Below are positions 8,725-17,752 of a DNA stretch of 64,000 bases, one piece after another. A model generated the notes under the pieces. That model worked only from the letters and a program-made list of their open reading frames with translations. It had not been told where the DNA came from and searched no databases. Every line of letters starts with the position of its first letter. Position 1 is the first letter of the stretch. The translations under genes and the position numbers were made by a program. The DNA comes from Meiothermus sp. (GTDB lineage: Bacteria; Deinococcota; Deinococci; Deinococcales; Thermaceae): contig BPIL01000002.1 in NCBI GenBank assembly GCA_026004095.1, positions 163,046-227,045 on the forward strand. Direction: 5' to 3'.

Positions 8725-9317
8725 ACTCTTTTACCCTGCAAGCATCCCATCGCTACGAGCTCGAGGTCAAACGCTCGCGCTTTGTTGCCCATGCGGTGCC
8801 GCTGCCCAGCCCCGAGGCCGCACCCGTCCTTTTGCAGACCCTTCAGGACTTGCAGGCCGCCCACAACTGCTGGGCCTATAAGGTGGGCGCGCAGTACCGT
8901 TTTTCTGACGACGGCGAGCCTGCTGGCACGGCGGGCCGCCCCATCTTAAGTGCCATTGAAGCGCAGCACCTGGATAGGGTGATGGTGGTGGTAACCCGCT
9001 ACTTTGGCGGGATAAAGCTGGGCGTGGGAGGCCTGGTGCGGGCCTACGGGGGGGTGGCTGCGGAATGCCTGCGGCAAGCCCCCAGGCGAGCAATTGCGCC
9101 CCGGGTGCGTTGCGAACTCCAGGCCCCGTTCGAGTTTGGCAACGCTTTATATCGCTTGCTGGAAGGCCTCGAGCGCGAAAGCGAAACCTACCACGCAGCC
9201 GGGGTGTGCTGGGTGCTCAGCCTGGAGGAAGCGCGGCTGCCCCAGTTTCAAGAACGGGTGCGCGACCTGACTCGAGGTCGCGCCAGCTTGCAAGTTCTAG
9301 AACGCTTCGAGGCCTAG
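8721..9317 (+). CDS. YigZ/IMPACT family protein
   Basis: 198 residues. The UPF0029/IMPACT N-terminal domain is clear: KRSRFVAHA near residue 17, DDGEPAGTAGRPIL around residues 63-76, and TRYFGGIKLGVGGLVRAYG. A C-terminal ferredoxin-like domain (DUF1949 type) follows. IMPACT homologues bind the translation regulator Gcn1 in eukaryotes; bacterial members have no agreed role. The gene overlaps the aroE stop by four bases and is translated from the same message. It converges with RNase J. Confidence 0.9.
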   Translation: MNSFTLQASHRYELEVKRSRFVAHAVPLPSPEAAPVLLQTLQDLQAAHNCWAYKVGAQYRFSDDGEPAGTAGRPILSAIEAQHLDRVMVVVTRYFGGIKLGVGGLVRAYGGVAAECLRQAPRRAIAPRVRCELQAPFEFGNALYRLLEGLERESETYHAAGVCWVLSLEEARLPQFQERVRDLTRGRASLQVLERFEA

Positions 9318-9346
9318 GGTTCCAGGCCTGAACACGCTTGCGCGCG

Positions 9347-11077
9347 TCAACCTTCGATTACGATGGGCAGGATGACCGGATTGCGCCCCGTGTTCTTAGC
9401 GATGAACTTCTTGACAGGGTAGTAGATGTCGTCACGGATCTCTTCGAGGCGCTTCTTCTCGCGCACACCCCTATACAGCGCGTCCATGGCCATTTTACGC
9501 ACCTCGCCCAACAGGCGCTCGCCGGCCTTGACAAAGCCTTTGGAGATCACCTCCACCAGCGGGTCGCGGCTGACCAGGGCGGTGATGATCACCACCCCCT
9601 CGGCGGCCATGTGGTGGCGGTCTTCCAGAATCTCATCGGTGATGTCGCCCACCCCCAAACCATCCACATAAAGCTGGCCGTGGGGTACGGTTCCGTTGAA
9701 CTCAATGTTGTTGGCGGTAAGCCGGATCAGGCGCCCGTTCTCGGGAATCAGGATTTTTTCCGGCGGGTGCGGGATGCTCTGGGCCAGCCACTTAAAGTTG
9801 ACCTGATGGCGAATCTCGCCGTGCCAGGGCATCAGGAATTTGGGGCGGGCCAGGTTGAGCACGGTTTTGAGCTCCTCGTGGCTGGCGTGGCCGGAGGCGT
9901 GCACGCGGTAGCGGGGCGGATAGAACACATAGGCCCCCAGGGCGTATAGCTGGTTGATGACGGTGTTGACGGCCTCTTCGTTGCCGGGAATGGGGCTGCT
10001 GCTCAGGATGACGGTATCGCCCTCCTTGATGGCCATTTTGCTGTGAGCGCCAGCAGCCAGGCGCGCCAGAACCGCCTCAGGCTGGCCCTGCGAACCGGTG
10101 GTAATTACCAGCACCTGCTCATCGGGCAGGTCTTTGATCTCGTCCAGGGTGTAGAAGCGGTCTTTTTGCTTGAAGTAGCCGAGCTCGAGGGCGATACGGG
10201 CATACTTGAGCATGGAGCGCCCTTCCACAGCGATTTTTCGCCCGTACTTTTCGCCCGCCGTGACCACCGACTGGATGCGGTGAATGTGCGAGGCGAAGGT
10301 GGTTACAAAGATGCGCCCCTTGGCCGCACCGATGACTTTGTCGAGCTCTTCGGCCACCTCGCTTTCGCTGGGCGTGACCCCGGGGCGCTCGCCGTTGGTG
10401 GAATCGGCGATCAGGCAAAGCACCCCCTCGGCCCCGGCCTGGGCGATTTTTTCCAGGTGGGAGGTCTGGCCGTCAATGGGTCGCTCGTCGAGCTTGAAGT
10501 CGCCGGTGTGCACGATCCTGCCGATGGGCGTGTGAATAATCATTCCGAAGTTGTCGGGAATGGAATGGGTCATGCGGAAGAGGTCGAGCTGGAAGTAGCG
10601 CCCGATGGAGATGCGGTCATCGGGGGAGACCTCTTTGAAGTTGTAATCCCCCACGGGAAGCCCGAACTCCTCGAGCTTGCCCTTGACCAGCCCCAGGGTC
10701 AGCTTGGCCCCGTACACCGGAACCCGCGGTAGTTGTGGGAAAAGGTAGGGCAGGGCCCCGATGTGATCCTCGTGGCCGTGGGTCAGCACCCAGCCCCGGA
10801 TGAGGTCTTTGTTCTGAACCAGATAATCGATGCGTGGAATCACGATGTCCACGCCGAGCATCCTGGCGTCCGGGAAAGCCAGGCCACCGTCGATGATGAA
10901 CATCTCGTCTTCATAGCGGACGGCGGTGATGTTCTTGCCAATTTCGCCGGTTCCGCCCAGAAACACAATTTCGACGGCGCCGTCGGGCTTGCCCAGCAGG
11001 ATGGGCCCCCTGGGTTTGGGACGTTCCTGCCGTCGCCGGGGGGCCCTGGGACGGCTAAATGGTGGGTTGTTGTTCAT
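9347..11077 (-). CDS. rnj: Ribonuclease J
   Basis: 576 residues. The metallo-beta-lactamase core has the LTHGHEDHIGALPYL zinc motif, followed by the beta-CASP domain with TTGSQGQPE and HASGHASHEE, and a C-terminal domain. RNase J combines 5'-3' exonuclease and endonuclease activity in mRNA decay and rRNA processing in lineages lacking RNase E. The N-terminus is basic and proline-rich. The ATG at 11077 has GGAG 5 bases upstream; a GTG two codons earlier does not fit the spacing. It lies directly downstream of pnp, giving a likely RNA-decay operon. Confidence 0.96.
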   Translation of the reverse strand: MNNNPPFSRPRAPRRRQERPKPRGPILLGKPDGAVEIVFLGGTGEIGKNITAVRYEDEMFIIDGGLAFPDARMLGVDIVIPRIDYLVQNKDLIRGWVLTHGHEDHIGALPYLFPQLPRVPVYGAKLTLGLVKGKLEEFGLPVGDYNFKEVSPDDRISIGRYFQLDLFRMTHSIPDNFGMIIHTPIGRIVHTGDFKLDERPIDGQTSHLEKIAQAGAEGVLCLIADSTNGERPGVTPSESEVAEELDKVIGAAKGRIFVTTFASHIHRIQSVVTAGEKYGRKIAVEGRSMLKYARIALELGYFKQKDRFYTLDEIKDLPDEQVLVITTGSQGQPEAVLARLAAGAHSKMAIKEGDTVILSSSPIPGNEEAVNTVINQLYALGAYVFYPPRYRVHASGHASHEELKTVLNLARPKFLMPWHGEIRHQVNFKWLAQSIPHPPEKILIPENGRLIRLTANNIEFNGTVPHGQLYVDGLGVGDITDEILEDRHHMAAEGVVIITALVSRDPLVEVISKGFVKAGERLLGEVRKMAMDALYRGVREKKRLEEIRDDIYYPVKKFIAKNTGRNPVILPIVIEG

Positions 11078-11157
11078 GTTCACTCCAAAAGCAGCACCCT
11101 AGGATGGGGAAAAGGGCCTGGCTTTACCCCTGAGCCCATGTCCTACACAGCCGCGAT

Positions 11158-13302
11158 TTATCGTCGAACAGGGGGTTTGCGTGGGGCGATCAGGCCCTCG
11201 AGCTCCGGACGAATCAGATCCACCCGCCCCTGCTCGTCGATGCTGTTGACCTTGACCTTAATCTTCTGGCCCAGCGAAAGCACATCCTCGACCTTTTGCA
11301 CCCGCCCTTGAGCCAGTTGGCTGATGTGCAGCAGACCGTCCTTACCCGGCAAAATTTCAATGAAAGCCCCGAAATTGGTAATCCGGGTGACGGTGCCCTC
11401 GTAGATCTCACCCACCTTGGCCTCGGCGGTCTGGCCCAGGATGCGGGCTTTGGCCTCTTCGGCTGCGGCTGCGCTGGCACTGTAGAGCCGGATGGTGCCG
11501 TCCTGCTCGATGTCGATTTCCACCCCCAGCTCCTCGAGCTGGCGAATGTTTTTGCCACCAGGCCCGATAATCCCCCCAATTTTATCGGGGTTGACCTTGA
11601 GGGTGAGGATGCGGGGCACATGGGGCTTCATCTCGGCGCGGTGGGTGGGCACGGCGCGTTCCATCAGGCTCAGGATGTGCAAACGGGCCTCGCGGGCCTG
11701 GTACAGCGCTGCCCGCATGATCTCGGGGGTCAGGCCCTTGATCTTGATGTCCATCTGGAGCGCGGTCACGCCGTCGCGGGTGCCCGTGACCTTGAAGTCC
11801 ATGTCGCCCAGGGCGTCCTCCAGGCCCAGGATATCGGTGAGCACCACCGCCTGCTCACCTTCCTTGACCAGGCCCATGGCCACCCCCGCCACGTGCTTCT
11901 TGAGGGGAACCCCAGCATCCAGCAAGGCCAGACAACCGGCGCACACCGTGGCCATACTGGAAGAGCCGTTGGACTCCAGCACGTCGCCCACCACCCGGAT
12001 GGTGTAAGGAAACTCCTCCCTGGAGGGCAGCACGGCCCGCAAGCCGCGCTTGGCCAGGTTGCCGTGACCCACCTCGCGGCGGCTCACCCCGCGCAGGCGC
12101 CTGACCTCGCCGGTGGAGTAGGGCGGGAAGTTGTAGTGCACCAGGAAGGGGTCTTCGGTCTCGATGCCGAGGTCGTCCACAAGCTGGGCATCGCGCCCGG
12201 TGCCCAGCGTGACCACGCCCAGCACCTGGGTCTCGCCCCGGCTGAAGATGGCCGAGCCGTGCGTTTTAGGCAGCACGTTGCTTTCAATCCAGATGGGGCG
12301 CACCTGCGTTGGGGTGCGACCATCGGCCCGCTTGTTTTCTTGTAGGATCAGCCGGCGCAGCTCCTGTTTGACCACCTCATCAAAACCCTCGGCCACCAGT
12401 TTGCGCCGCTCCTGGTCTACCGAGCCATCCTCGGCGGGGGGAACCAGCTCTTCCAGCAAGGTCTGCCGGAAGGCCTCGAGGGCCGCCGAACGCTCACCCT
12501 TGGAGGCGGTTTGCAGCACGCTGGAAAGCCCTTTTTCCACGGCCCTTTGGTACAGGGTGGCCTGGGTATCGGCGTCCAGTTTGGCCGGGGGCTCGTAAGC
12601 AAACTTGGGCTTGCCCAGCTCGGCCCGCATCTGCTCTTGCAGCTCCAGGATGGGCTGCATAGCCCGGTGGGCGAACTCGAGGGCCTCCACCAGGCGGTCT
12701 TCCGAGACCTCTTGCGCGCCAGCCTCCACCATGATGATGGCCTCTTTGGAGCCGGCCACCACCAAATCGAGCTGGCTATCCTCCTGGGCCACCGGGTTCA
12801 AAACCAGACGCCCATTCTGCAGGCCTACCCGCACCGAGGCGATGGGGCCCTCCCAGGGGATGTCCGATAGCATCAGGGCCGCGCTGGCTGCGATGGGCCC
12901 CAGGATGTCCGGGGTGTTTTCCTGGTCGGCGGAAAGCACCGTCAGCAGCACCTGCACCTCGTGCCGGAAGCCCTTGGGGAAGAGGGGCCGGATGGGCCGG
13001 TCGGTCAGGCGGGCCGAGAGAATGGCTTTTTCGCCCGGTCGCCCCTCCCGCCGCATAAAGCTACCTGGAATGCGCCCAACAGCGTAGTGCCGTTCTTCAA
13101 ACTCCACCGTCAGGGGCAGGAAATCGGCCTGAATGGGCGCGTCGGAGGCCTGGGCGGTCGCCATCACCACGGTTTCGCCATAGGTTACCCAGACCGAGCC
13201 GGACACGTGCTTGGCGTATTTGCCGGTCTCGATGGTGAGCGTGCGCCCCCCGACGTCCACGCTGTAGCGTCGTGCCTGGGGTATTGGATTTTCCTCGTTC
13301 AT
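11158..13302 (-). CDS. pnp: Polyribonucleotide nucleotidyltransferase (PNPase)
   Basis: 714 residues. It contains two RNase PH domains (the second around residues 315-540 with [10 protein letters not shown]), an intervening all-helical domain, a KH domain with [13 protein letters not shown] (about residues 570-625) and an S1 domain ([22 protein letters not shown]). PNPase is a trimeric phosphate-dependent 3'-5' exoribonuclease. The ATG has AGGAG 5 bases upstream. It sits between rpsO and rnj; rpsO-pnp is an old and widespread pair, often autoregulated by PNPase in the 5' leader. Confidence 0.96.
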   Translation of the reverse strand: MNEENPIPQARRYSVDVGGRTLTIETGKYAKHVSGSVWVTYGETVVMATAQASDAPIQADFLPLTVEFEERHYAVGRIPGSFMRREGRPGEKAILSARLTDRPIRPLFPKGFRHEVQVLLTVLSADQENTPDILGPIAASAALMLSDIPWEGPIASVRVGLQNGRLVLNPVAQEDSQLDLVVAGSKEAIIMVEAGAQEVSEDRLVEALEFAHRAMQPILELQEQMRAELGKPKFAYEPPAKLDADTQATLYQRAVEKGLSSVLQTASKGERSAALEAFRQTLLEELVPPAEDGSVDQERRKLVAEGFDEVVKQELRRLILQENKRADGRTPTQVRPIWIESNVLPKTHGSAIFSRGETQVLGVVTLGTGRDAQLVDDLGIETEDPFLVHYNFPPYSTGEVRRLRGVSRREVGHGNLAKRGLRAVLPSREEFPYTIRVVGDVLESNGSSSMATVCAGCLALLDAGVPLKKHVAGVAMGLVKEGEQAVVLTDILGLEDALGDMDFKVTGTRDGVTALQMDIKIKGLTPEIMRAALYQAREARLHILSLMERAVPTHRAEMKPHVPRILTLKVNPDKIGGIIGPGGKNIRQLEELGVEIDIEQDGTIRLYSASAAAAEEAKARILGQTAEAKVGEIYEGTVTRITNFGAFIEILPGKDGLLHISQLAQGRVQKVEDVLSLGQKIKVKVNSIDEQGRVDLIRPELEGLIAPRKPPVRR

Positions 13303-13693
13303 ATCTACTCCTAAGAACCCAGTTATAGCGCTGGGTGCGCTCAAAGACAGTTTCAACTCGCGCCGCTAGGGCCTGCTAAAAATGCCAGGGGCCGCTGGCG
13401 GCTGCGTGCGGGTTTGCACTCAATGCACCCTGCAAAGGCCGTTACCACATTGAAAACCGCTCCCATGACCGGAGCACACTGCCGCAAGAAAGGGGTGGGG
13501 CACCGCATGGTTTGGGGATGGCGTCGGCAGGGTGCGGGTTGGGACATATACGAAACACTGGGCTGGCAATTACGCCTGAACACAAAACAAAGCGTGTTTT
13601 AAGGTTTTGGCGGAGCCAAACCCCCGGCCCCGCCTACCGAGTCACACCTATTGTACACGATAGAGAACGTCCGGGGTTGCCCCCGGAAGTTTT
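13303..13693. other. Long rpsO-pnp intergenic region, no convincing gene
   Basis: 391 bases between two genes read leftward. The reading frames here lack any family likeness and I treat them as chance. Visible structure includes a stem TTTGGC/GCCAAA near 13600-13620, a GC-rich hairpin at the rpsO end (13667-13690), and a TACAAT hexamer reading leftward near 13645-13650 that could be a pnp promoter. The length and structure suit a pnp leader under post-transcriptional control, but that is inference from the E. coli rpsO-pnp case. Confidence 0.4.
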
Positions 13694-13697
13694 TTAC
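13667..13697 (+). terminator. GC-rich hairpin with U-tract overlapping the rpsO stop, antisense to rpsO
   Basis: ACGTCCGGGG, loop TTGC and CCCCGGAAGT form a near-perfect 10-base-pair stem. The T-run follows it on the + strand and lies partly in the rpsO stop region. It therefore reads as an intrinsic terminator for rightward (antisense) transcription. In the leftward sense the hairpin lacks a good U-tract. Confidence 0.5.
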
Positions 13698-13963
13698 TTG
13701 CGCAGCCCAAGCTTTTCGATCAGTGCTTTGTAGCGGGCCTTGTCTTTACTTTCCAGATAGCTCAAGAGCCGCTTGCGCTGACCTACCAAGCCCAGCAGAC
13801 CCCGCTTGGCCGCCATGTCCTTCTTATTGACTGTGAGATGGGCCGACAGGCGGTTGATACGTTCGGTGAGCAGGGCTACCTGCACCTCGGTCGAACCGGT
13901 ATCGCCAGGCTTGTGGGCGTGTTTTTCGATAACGCTAGCTTTTTCTTCTCTGGTAAATGGCAT
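13694..13963 (-). CDS. rpsO: 30S ribosomal protein S15
   Basis: 89 residues, exactly typical. The S15 core is plain: [34 protein letters not shown] and [11 protein letters not shown]15 is a primary binder of the central domain of 16S rRNA. GAGGAG lies about 7 bases before the ATG. It precedes pnp on the same strand, as in many bacteria. Confidence 0.98.
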   Translation of the reverse strand: MPFTREEKASVIEKHAHKPGDTGSTEVQVALLTERINRLSAHLTVNKKDMAAKRGLLGLVGQRKRLLSYLESKDKARYKALIEKLGLRK

Positions 13964-14033
13964 CTGTATCTCCTCGTCGGGTGAGCCGCAGTCTGCTGAC
14001 CGGGGCTTCCTCATGGCCCATGAGAGGGGCCAG

Positions 14034-15200
14034 CTAAGAAGTATAGCGGCGCCTGGACGTAGGGTCAAGCCAAAATAGTACCAGGGCGGCGGCGGAGAGG
14101 GTGGCCGCGGTAAAAAAAGCCACACTGGAACCGAAATGCTGCCACAGCGCACCAAACAGGGCGCTGGCCGGCAGCAGGAGCAGGCCTACCAGGGTATGGT
14201 AAAGCCCAATGGCGCTGGCTTTTTCGGCTGCGGGGATGATCTGGGCCAGATAGGCCCGGCTGCTCCCTTCGAAAGCCGCGCTGTACAGCGCGTACAGCAG
14301 GAACAGGAGGACGCCCTGCCAGGTGGTGTTGCTGAGTCCAAATCCCAGGTAGACCAGGGCATAGGTCATAAAGCCCAGCATTACCAGGGCTTTAGCCCCC
14401 ACCCGGTCGGCCAGCGAACCCAAGGGATAGGCCATAAGGGCATAGAGCAGGTTATAGGCGGTGTAGACCAGGGTGGTCTGGCTTGCGCTTAACCCCAGGT
14501 CATTCAGGCGTAGAATCAGAAACGCATTGGAAGAAAGCCCCAGTGTGGCCACCCCAGTAACCAGCAAAAACCAGCGATATTGAAGGGAGAAAGCCGATAG
14601 CTGAAGGGGTGGCAGGGGCCTGGCCTGGCTTCTCTTCTCTCGTAAAAAAAGCACAATGACCAGGGTGGCTAAAAGAGCCGGTATGGCCGAAACCCAGAAC
14701 ACCCCCCGAAAGCCCAACAGGGGTAGCAGTAAAAAAGCCAGCAGCGGCCCGATGGTTGCGCCCAGGCTGTCCATGGCGCGGTGAAACCCGTAGGCCCGCC
14801 CGTAGCTATCCTGGCTGGCTGCCTCGGCAATCAGGGCGTCCCTGGGTGCGGTGCGCAACCCTTTTCCTACCCGATCCAAAAAGCGGTAGGCCAGCACCTG
14901 CCAGGGGGCCATTGCCAGGGCCAGCAGGGGCCGCAGCAGGGCTGGGAAGCCGTAGCCCAGCAGAATAAGCGGCTTCCTGGCGGCCATGCGATCGGAGATG
15001 CGCCCCCCAACCACCTTGAACAGGCTGGCGGTGGCCTCAGCAACGCCCTCTACCAGCCCCACCACCGTAGTAGAAGCCCCCAGCACCCCGGTTAGAAACA
15101 GCGGGAGCAGCGGGTAGACCATCTCGGAGGCGATGTCCGTAAAAAAGCTGACCGCGCCCAGAACGTATACTGCGGGGGGTAGTTTCTTCACCAGCTCCAC
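14034..15200 (-). CDS. MFS transporter
   Basis: About 388 residues with twelve predicted membrane segments. The loop 2-3 motif [12 protein letters not shown] and the loop 8-9 motif [11 protein letters not shown] are typical of the major facilitator superfamily, and [16 protein letters not shown] matches the drug-efflux-like subgroup that has it after helix 4. The substrate cannot be predicted. The start is uncertain: I prefer the GTG at 15200 giving [10 protein letters not shown]; a TTG at 15230 would add ten residues. It lies downstream of cbaA on the same strand, separated by a hairpin. Confidence 0.85.
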   Translation of the reverse strand: MELVKKLPPAVYVLGAVSFFTDIASEMVYPLLPLFLTGVLGASTTVVGLVEGVAEATASLFKVVGGRISDRMAARKPLILLGYGFPALLRPLLALAMAPWQVLAYRFLDRVGKGLRTAPRDALIAEAASQDSYGRAYGFHRAMDSLGATIGPLLAFLLLPLLGFRGVFWVSAIPALLATLVIVLFLREKRSQARPLPPLQLSAFSLQYRWFLLVTGVATLGLSSNAFLILRLNDLGLSASQTTLVYTAYNLLYALMAYPLGSLADRVGAKALVMLGFMTYALVYLGFGLSNTTWQGVLLFLLYALYSAAFEGSSRAYLAQIIPAAEKASAIGLYHTLVGLLLLPASALFGALWQHFGSSVAFFTAATLSAAALVLFWLDPTSRRRYTS

Positions 15201-15233
15201 TCTATGCCCAACTTGTGCGATAACTGCCAAGGC

Positions 15234-15262
15234 ATGCCCCCTGCCGGTTTATCCAGGGGCAT
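15234..15262 (-). terminator. Hairpin between the ba3 oxidase operon and the MFS gene
   Basis: ATGCCCCCTG and CAGGGGCAT pair over nine base pairs with one bulged base, loop about 10 bases. It lies just after the cbaA stop. No U-tract follows on the leftward strand, so it may be a weak terminator or an RNA 3' end stabiliser. Confidence 0.35.
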
Positions 15263-15281
15263 TCCTTCTGAGAGGGGGAAG

Positions 15282-16964
15282 CTACCAGAGCCGCTGGCCC
15301 GGGACGGGGTTCATGTTGGTGAACATCTGGAAGAGCACCGGGCCATAGGCCAGCACCACCAGCACCACCGCAAGGCCAAACCAGAACCAGACCCGTTCGG
15401 TGAGCTGGGCCAGCCCGCTGCCCTCGGGCTTGGACATTACCTCGGTGAAGGGCACCTCGGGGAGCACCTGGCCGGGCTCCCGGCGGTTTTGCAGGGCCGT
15501 GGCGAAAATCACATAGAAGAACAGCAGGGCCGCGATGAACAGGATAACCCCTGCGACGATGTTCAGCGCCATCCAGGCCGCGCTTTCTTTGTAGGCCTCC
15601 ATGGCGATGGGGCTGGCGGAAATGTGCGCGCGGCGGGGGATGGCATAGAGGAAGCCCATCCAGTGCAGGGCGAAGGTCATGATGAACATGCCCAGGAACC
15701 ACAGCCACTGTGAGGCCACGGCCATTCCGCGGGCGACGAGGGGTTTGCCGGTCAGGTGGGGAATCAGCCAGAAGGCCGTGCCCATGGCGGCCATGGTCAC
15801 CAGGGTGCCCACTTGCAGGTGGAAGTGGCCTGGGATCCAGACGGTGTTGTGCACGTTCTGGTTCAGGTTGAAGCTGGCATTGACCATACCGCCGGCCCCG
15901 CCCGGAATGAAGGCCAGGAAGCCCAGCAAGAAGGCCAGCACGGTGGGGTTGTTCCAGGGCAGGGCTCCAATCCAGCCCAGCAGGCCCTTACCGCCGTTGG
16001 CCCGGCCTGCGACCTCGAGCGAAGCCGCGATGGTAAAGGCGGTAATCAGGCTGGGCACCGCCACCAGCATGGTCAAGACGGTGTGGATCATCTTCCAGTA
16101 GGGGGCGATGCCGGGGTCGGCGAACTGGTGGTGGAAGCCCACCGGCACCGAGAACAGCAGGAAGAGGATAAAAACCAATCTCGCTAAAGGGTCGGAGACC
16201 AGCTTGCCCCCGGCCAGCCTGGGCAGGGTTACGTAGGCCAGGGTGTAGGCCGGCAGCAGCCAGAAATAGACGATGGGGTGGCCGGTGTACCAGAACAGGG
16301 TGCGCATCAAGAGCGGGTCTACCCCCGCTACCAGCCCAAACGACCAGGCAATCAGAAACAGCGCCTCCACTACCAGCCCCAGGCTGGCCAGGAACCACAT
16401 CAGCCAGAAGGTAACCGCCATGAAGGTGGCCAGGGGGGTGATTTTGCCCGGGTTGGCCCTGCGCCAGCGGGCCCACATATCCAGCACCAGGTAGATGCTC
16501 AGGTAGCTCGAGAGCACAAAAATAGCCGCGCCCAGATAGAAGGCCCAGTGCGCCTGGAGGGGGGCATAAAAGGTGTAGAGCACCGAGGCTTCGTTGAGCA
16601 GCAGGGGCACGGCGGCCAGGAGCAGCCCGCCCAGCGCCATCCAGAACGAGACCCAGGCCAGGGTCATGTTGGGCCGCAGGCCCAGTTCCCGCGCCGGCAG
16701 GTAGACCATGATGGTCTGGGCGAAAAGCTGGGTAAACACGATGGCATTGAGCACCCCGTGGAGGGTCAGCCCCTGGTAGTAGTTCTGGAAAACCGGCTTG
16801 AGCAGGGGGTAGAGATCCAGACCCCCATAGTTCATGGCCTGGAAGGGGCCAAAAAACGTGCCCAGGGCCAGGGCCGCAAAGCCCAGCATCATCATGTACA
16901 GGGCGTACTTCTTTTCGGGTGCAGATGCGTAGGCATCGTAGTTGAACAGGGTTTTGACTGCCAT
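15282..16964 (-). CDS. cbaA: Cytochrome c oxidase ba3-type, subunit I
   Basis: 560 residues with about thirteen membrane helices, matching the B-type (ba3) oxygen reductases of Thermus. LHGVLNAIVFTQ carries a haem ligand, FWYTGHPIVYFWLLPAYT carries the CuB histidine cross-linked to tyrosine, HHQFADPG the other two CuB histidines, and PGHFHLQVG the haem a3/b ligands. It reduces oxygen to water and pumps protons at low oxygen. It follows subunits IIa and II in the operon; the ATG has AGGAG about 7 bases upstream. Confidence 0.96.
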   Translation of the reverse strand: MAVKTLFNYDAYASAPEKKYALYMMMLGFAALALGTFFGPFQAMNYGGLDLYPLLKPVFQNYYQGLTLHGVLNAIVFTQLFAQTIMVYLPARELGLRPNMTLAWVSFWMALGGLLLAAVPLLLNEASVLYTFYAPLQAHWAFYLGAAIFVLSSYLSIYLVLDMWARWRRANPGKITPLATFMAVTFWLMWFLASLGLVVEALFLIAWSFGLVAGVDPLLMRTLFWYTGHPIVYFWLLPAYTLAYVTLPRLAGGKLVSDPLARLVFILFLLFSVPVGFHHQFADPGIAPYWKMIHTVLTMLVAVPSLITAFTIAASLEVAGRANGGKGLLGWIGALPWNNPTVLAFLLGFLAFIPGGAGGMVNASFNLNQNVHNTVWIPGHFHLQVGTLVTMAAMGTAFWLIPHLTGKPLVARGMAVASQWLWFLGMFIMTFALHWMGFLYAIPRRAHISASPIAMEAYKESAAWMALNIVAGVILFIAALLFFYVIFATALQNRREPGQVLPEVPFTEVMSKPEGSGLAQLTERVWFWFGLAVVLVVLAYGPVLFQMFTNMNPVPGQRLW

Positions 16965-16976
16965 TGAGCGCTCCTT

Positions 16977-17459
16977 TTACGGCTCCACAATGAGCTTGCT
17001 GATCATGTTGGCGTGCCCGATTCCGCAGTATTCGTTGCAGATGATGGGATACTCGCCGGGCCTGGTGAAGGTGTAGCTAACCTTGGCAATTTCCCCCGGT
17101 ATCACCTGTACATTGATGTTGGTGTTGTGCACGTGGAAGCTGTGCTGTACGTCCGGCGAGGTGATGTAGAAGGTGACTTTCCTACCCACCTTGAACCGCA
17201 TCTCTGCCGGCAGGTAGCCGAAGGCAAAGGCCTGCACGTAGGCCACGTACTCATTACCGATCTGTTCTACCCGCGGGTTGGCAAAGTCTCCCTCGGTACG
17301 CACCTTGGTAGCGTCGATGCGACCTGCCCCCACCGGGTTGGTGTTGCCCATAGTGAGCATTAGATAGCCCACCAGGATGATGAAAACCGCAATCATGGCC
17401 AGGCCGAAGAAGATCCAGGCCCGCTCGTAGCGCTCGATGACGTGTTCCTGGTGTTCCAT
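16977..17459 (-). CDS. cbaB: Cytochrome c oxidase ba3-type, subunit II (CuA)
   Basis: 160 residues, short as in the Thermus ba3 enzyme. One N-terminal membrane helix (residues about 14-37) anchors a cupredoxin domain with the CuA ligands SPDVQHSFHV (histidine) and CNEYCGIGHANM (two cysteines, histidine, methionine). CuA accepts electrons from cytochrome c552-type donors on the outer face. It lies between the IIa gene and cbaA with minimal spacing. Confidence 0.96.
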   Translation of the reverse strand: MEHQEHVIERYERAWIFFGLAMIAVFIILVGYLMLTMGNTNPVGAGRIDATKVRTEGDFANPRVEQIGNEYVAYVQAFAFGYLPAEMRFKVGRKVTFYITSPDVQHSFHVHNTNINVQVIPGEIAKVSYTFTRPGEYPIICNEYCGIGHANMISKLIVEP

Positions 17460-17462
17460 ACC

Positions 17463-17576
17463 CTACCCCCTTGCCAGGTGCATAAAGAAGTGGAAAAACC
17501 AAAAAGCCAGGATAAAAACCGTGACCACACCGACAACCAACAAAGCTCCAACGGGTCGCTGCTCTTTTTCTTGCAT
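17463..17576 (-). CDS. cbaD: Cytochrome c oxidase ba3-type, subunit IIa
   Basis: 37 residues: a polar N-terminus (MQEKEQRPVG), one membrane helix of about 20 residues and a C-terminal ARG. It closely resembles, in length, layout and C-terminal motif, the 34-residue subunit IIa of the Thermus thermophilus ba3 oxidase, which fills the place of the first helix of a usual subunit II. GGGAG lies just before the ATG. Its stop is directly followed by cbaB, giving the gene order IIa-II-I known from Thermus. It is short enough to be missed by automatic callers. Confidence 0.88.
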   Translation of the reverse strand: MQEKEQRPVGALLVVGVVTVFILAFWFFHFFMHLARG

Positions 17577-17618
17577 AGCTCCCTTCCCCCTCTGGGGGAA
17601 GTCTAAGAACCTGGTTAG

Positions 17619-17632
17619 AGGACATGTGTCCT
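17619..17632. promoter_or_regulatory. Inverted repeat upstream of the ba3 oxidase operon
   Basis: AGGACA-TG-TGTCCT: six-base arms with a two-base centre, 43 bases before the cbaD start. A further TGTCC half-site lies at about 17643. It could be an operator for a regulator controlling oxidase expression; which one is unknown. Confidence 0.4.
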
Positions 17633-17738
17633 AGGGAAGAATGTCCCCAACGGCATTTGTTTACCTATGGGCTAAAAAAGTTTATGGCGTTCATTAGGCT
17701 CGAGCACGCGCATGCGGTAGCAAGGAACTTAAAAACGG

Positions 17739-17744
17739 TATGAT
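17739..17744 (+). promoter_or_regulatory. tkt -10 element, leaderless geometry
   Basis: TATGAT followed by 8 bases and the tkt ATG. No Shine-Dalgarno sequence separates them. Confidence 0.55.
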
Positions 17745-17752
17745 TGCGGGGT

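Noticed and set aside
13414..13602. A small rightward frame in the rpsO-pnp gap
   Set aside because: No ribosome binding site, no family match, and unusual composition compared with neighbouring genes.
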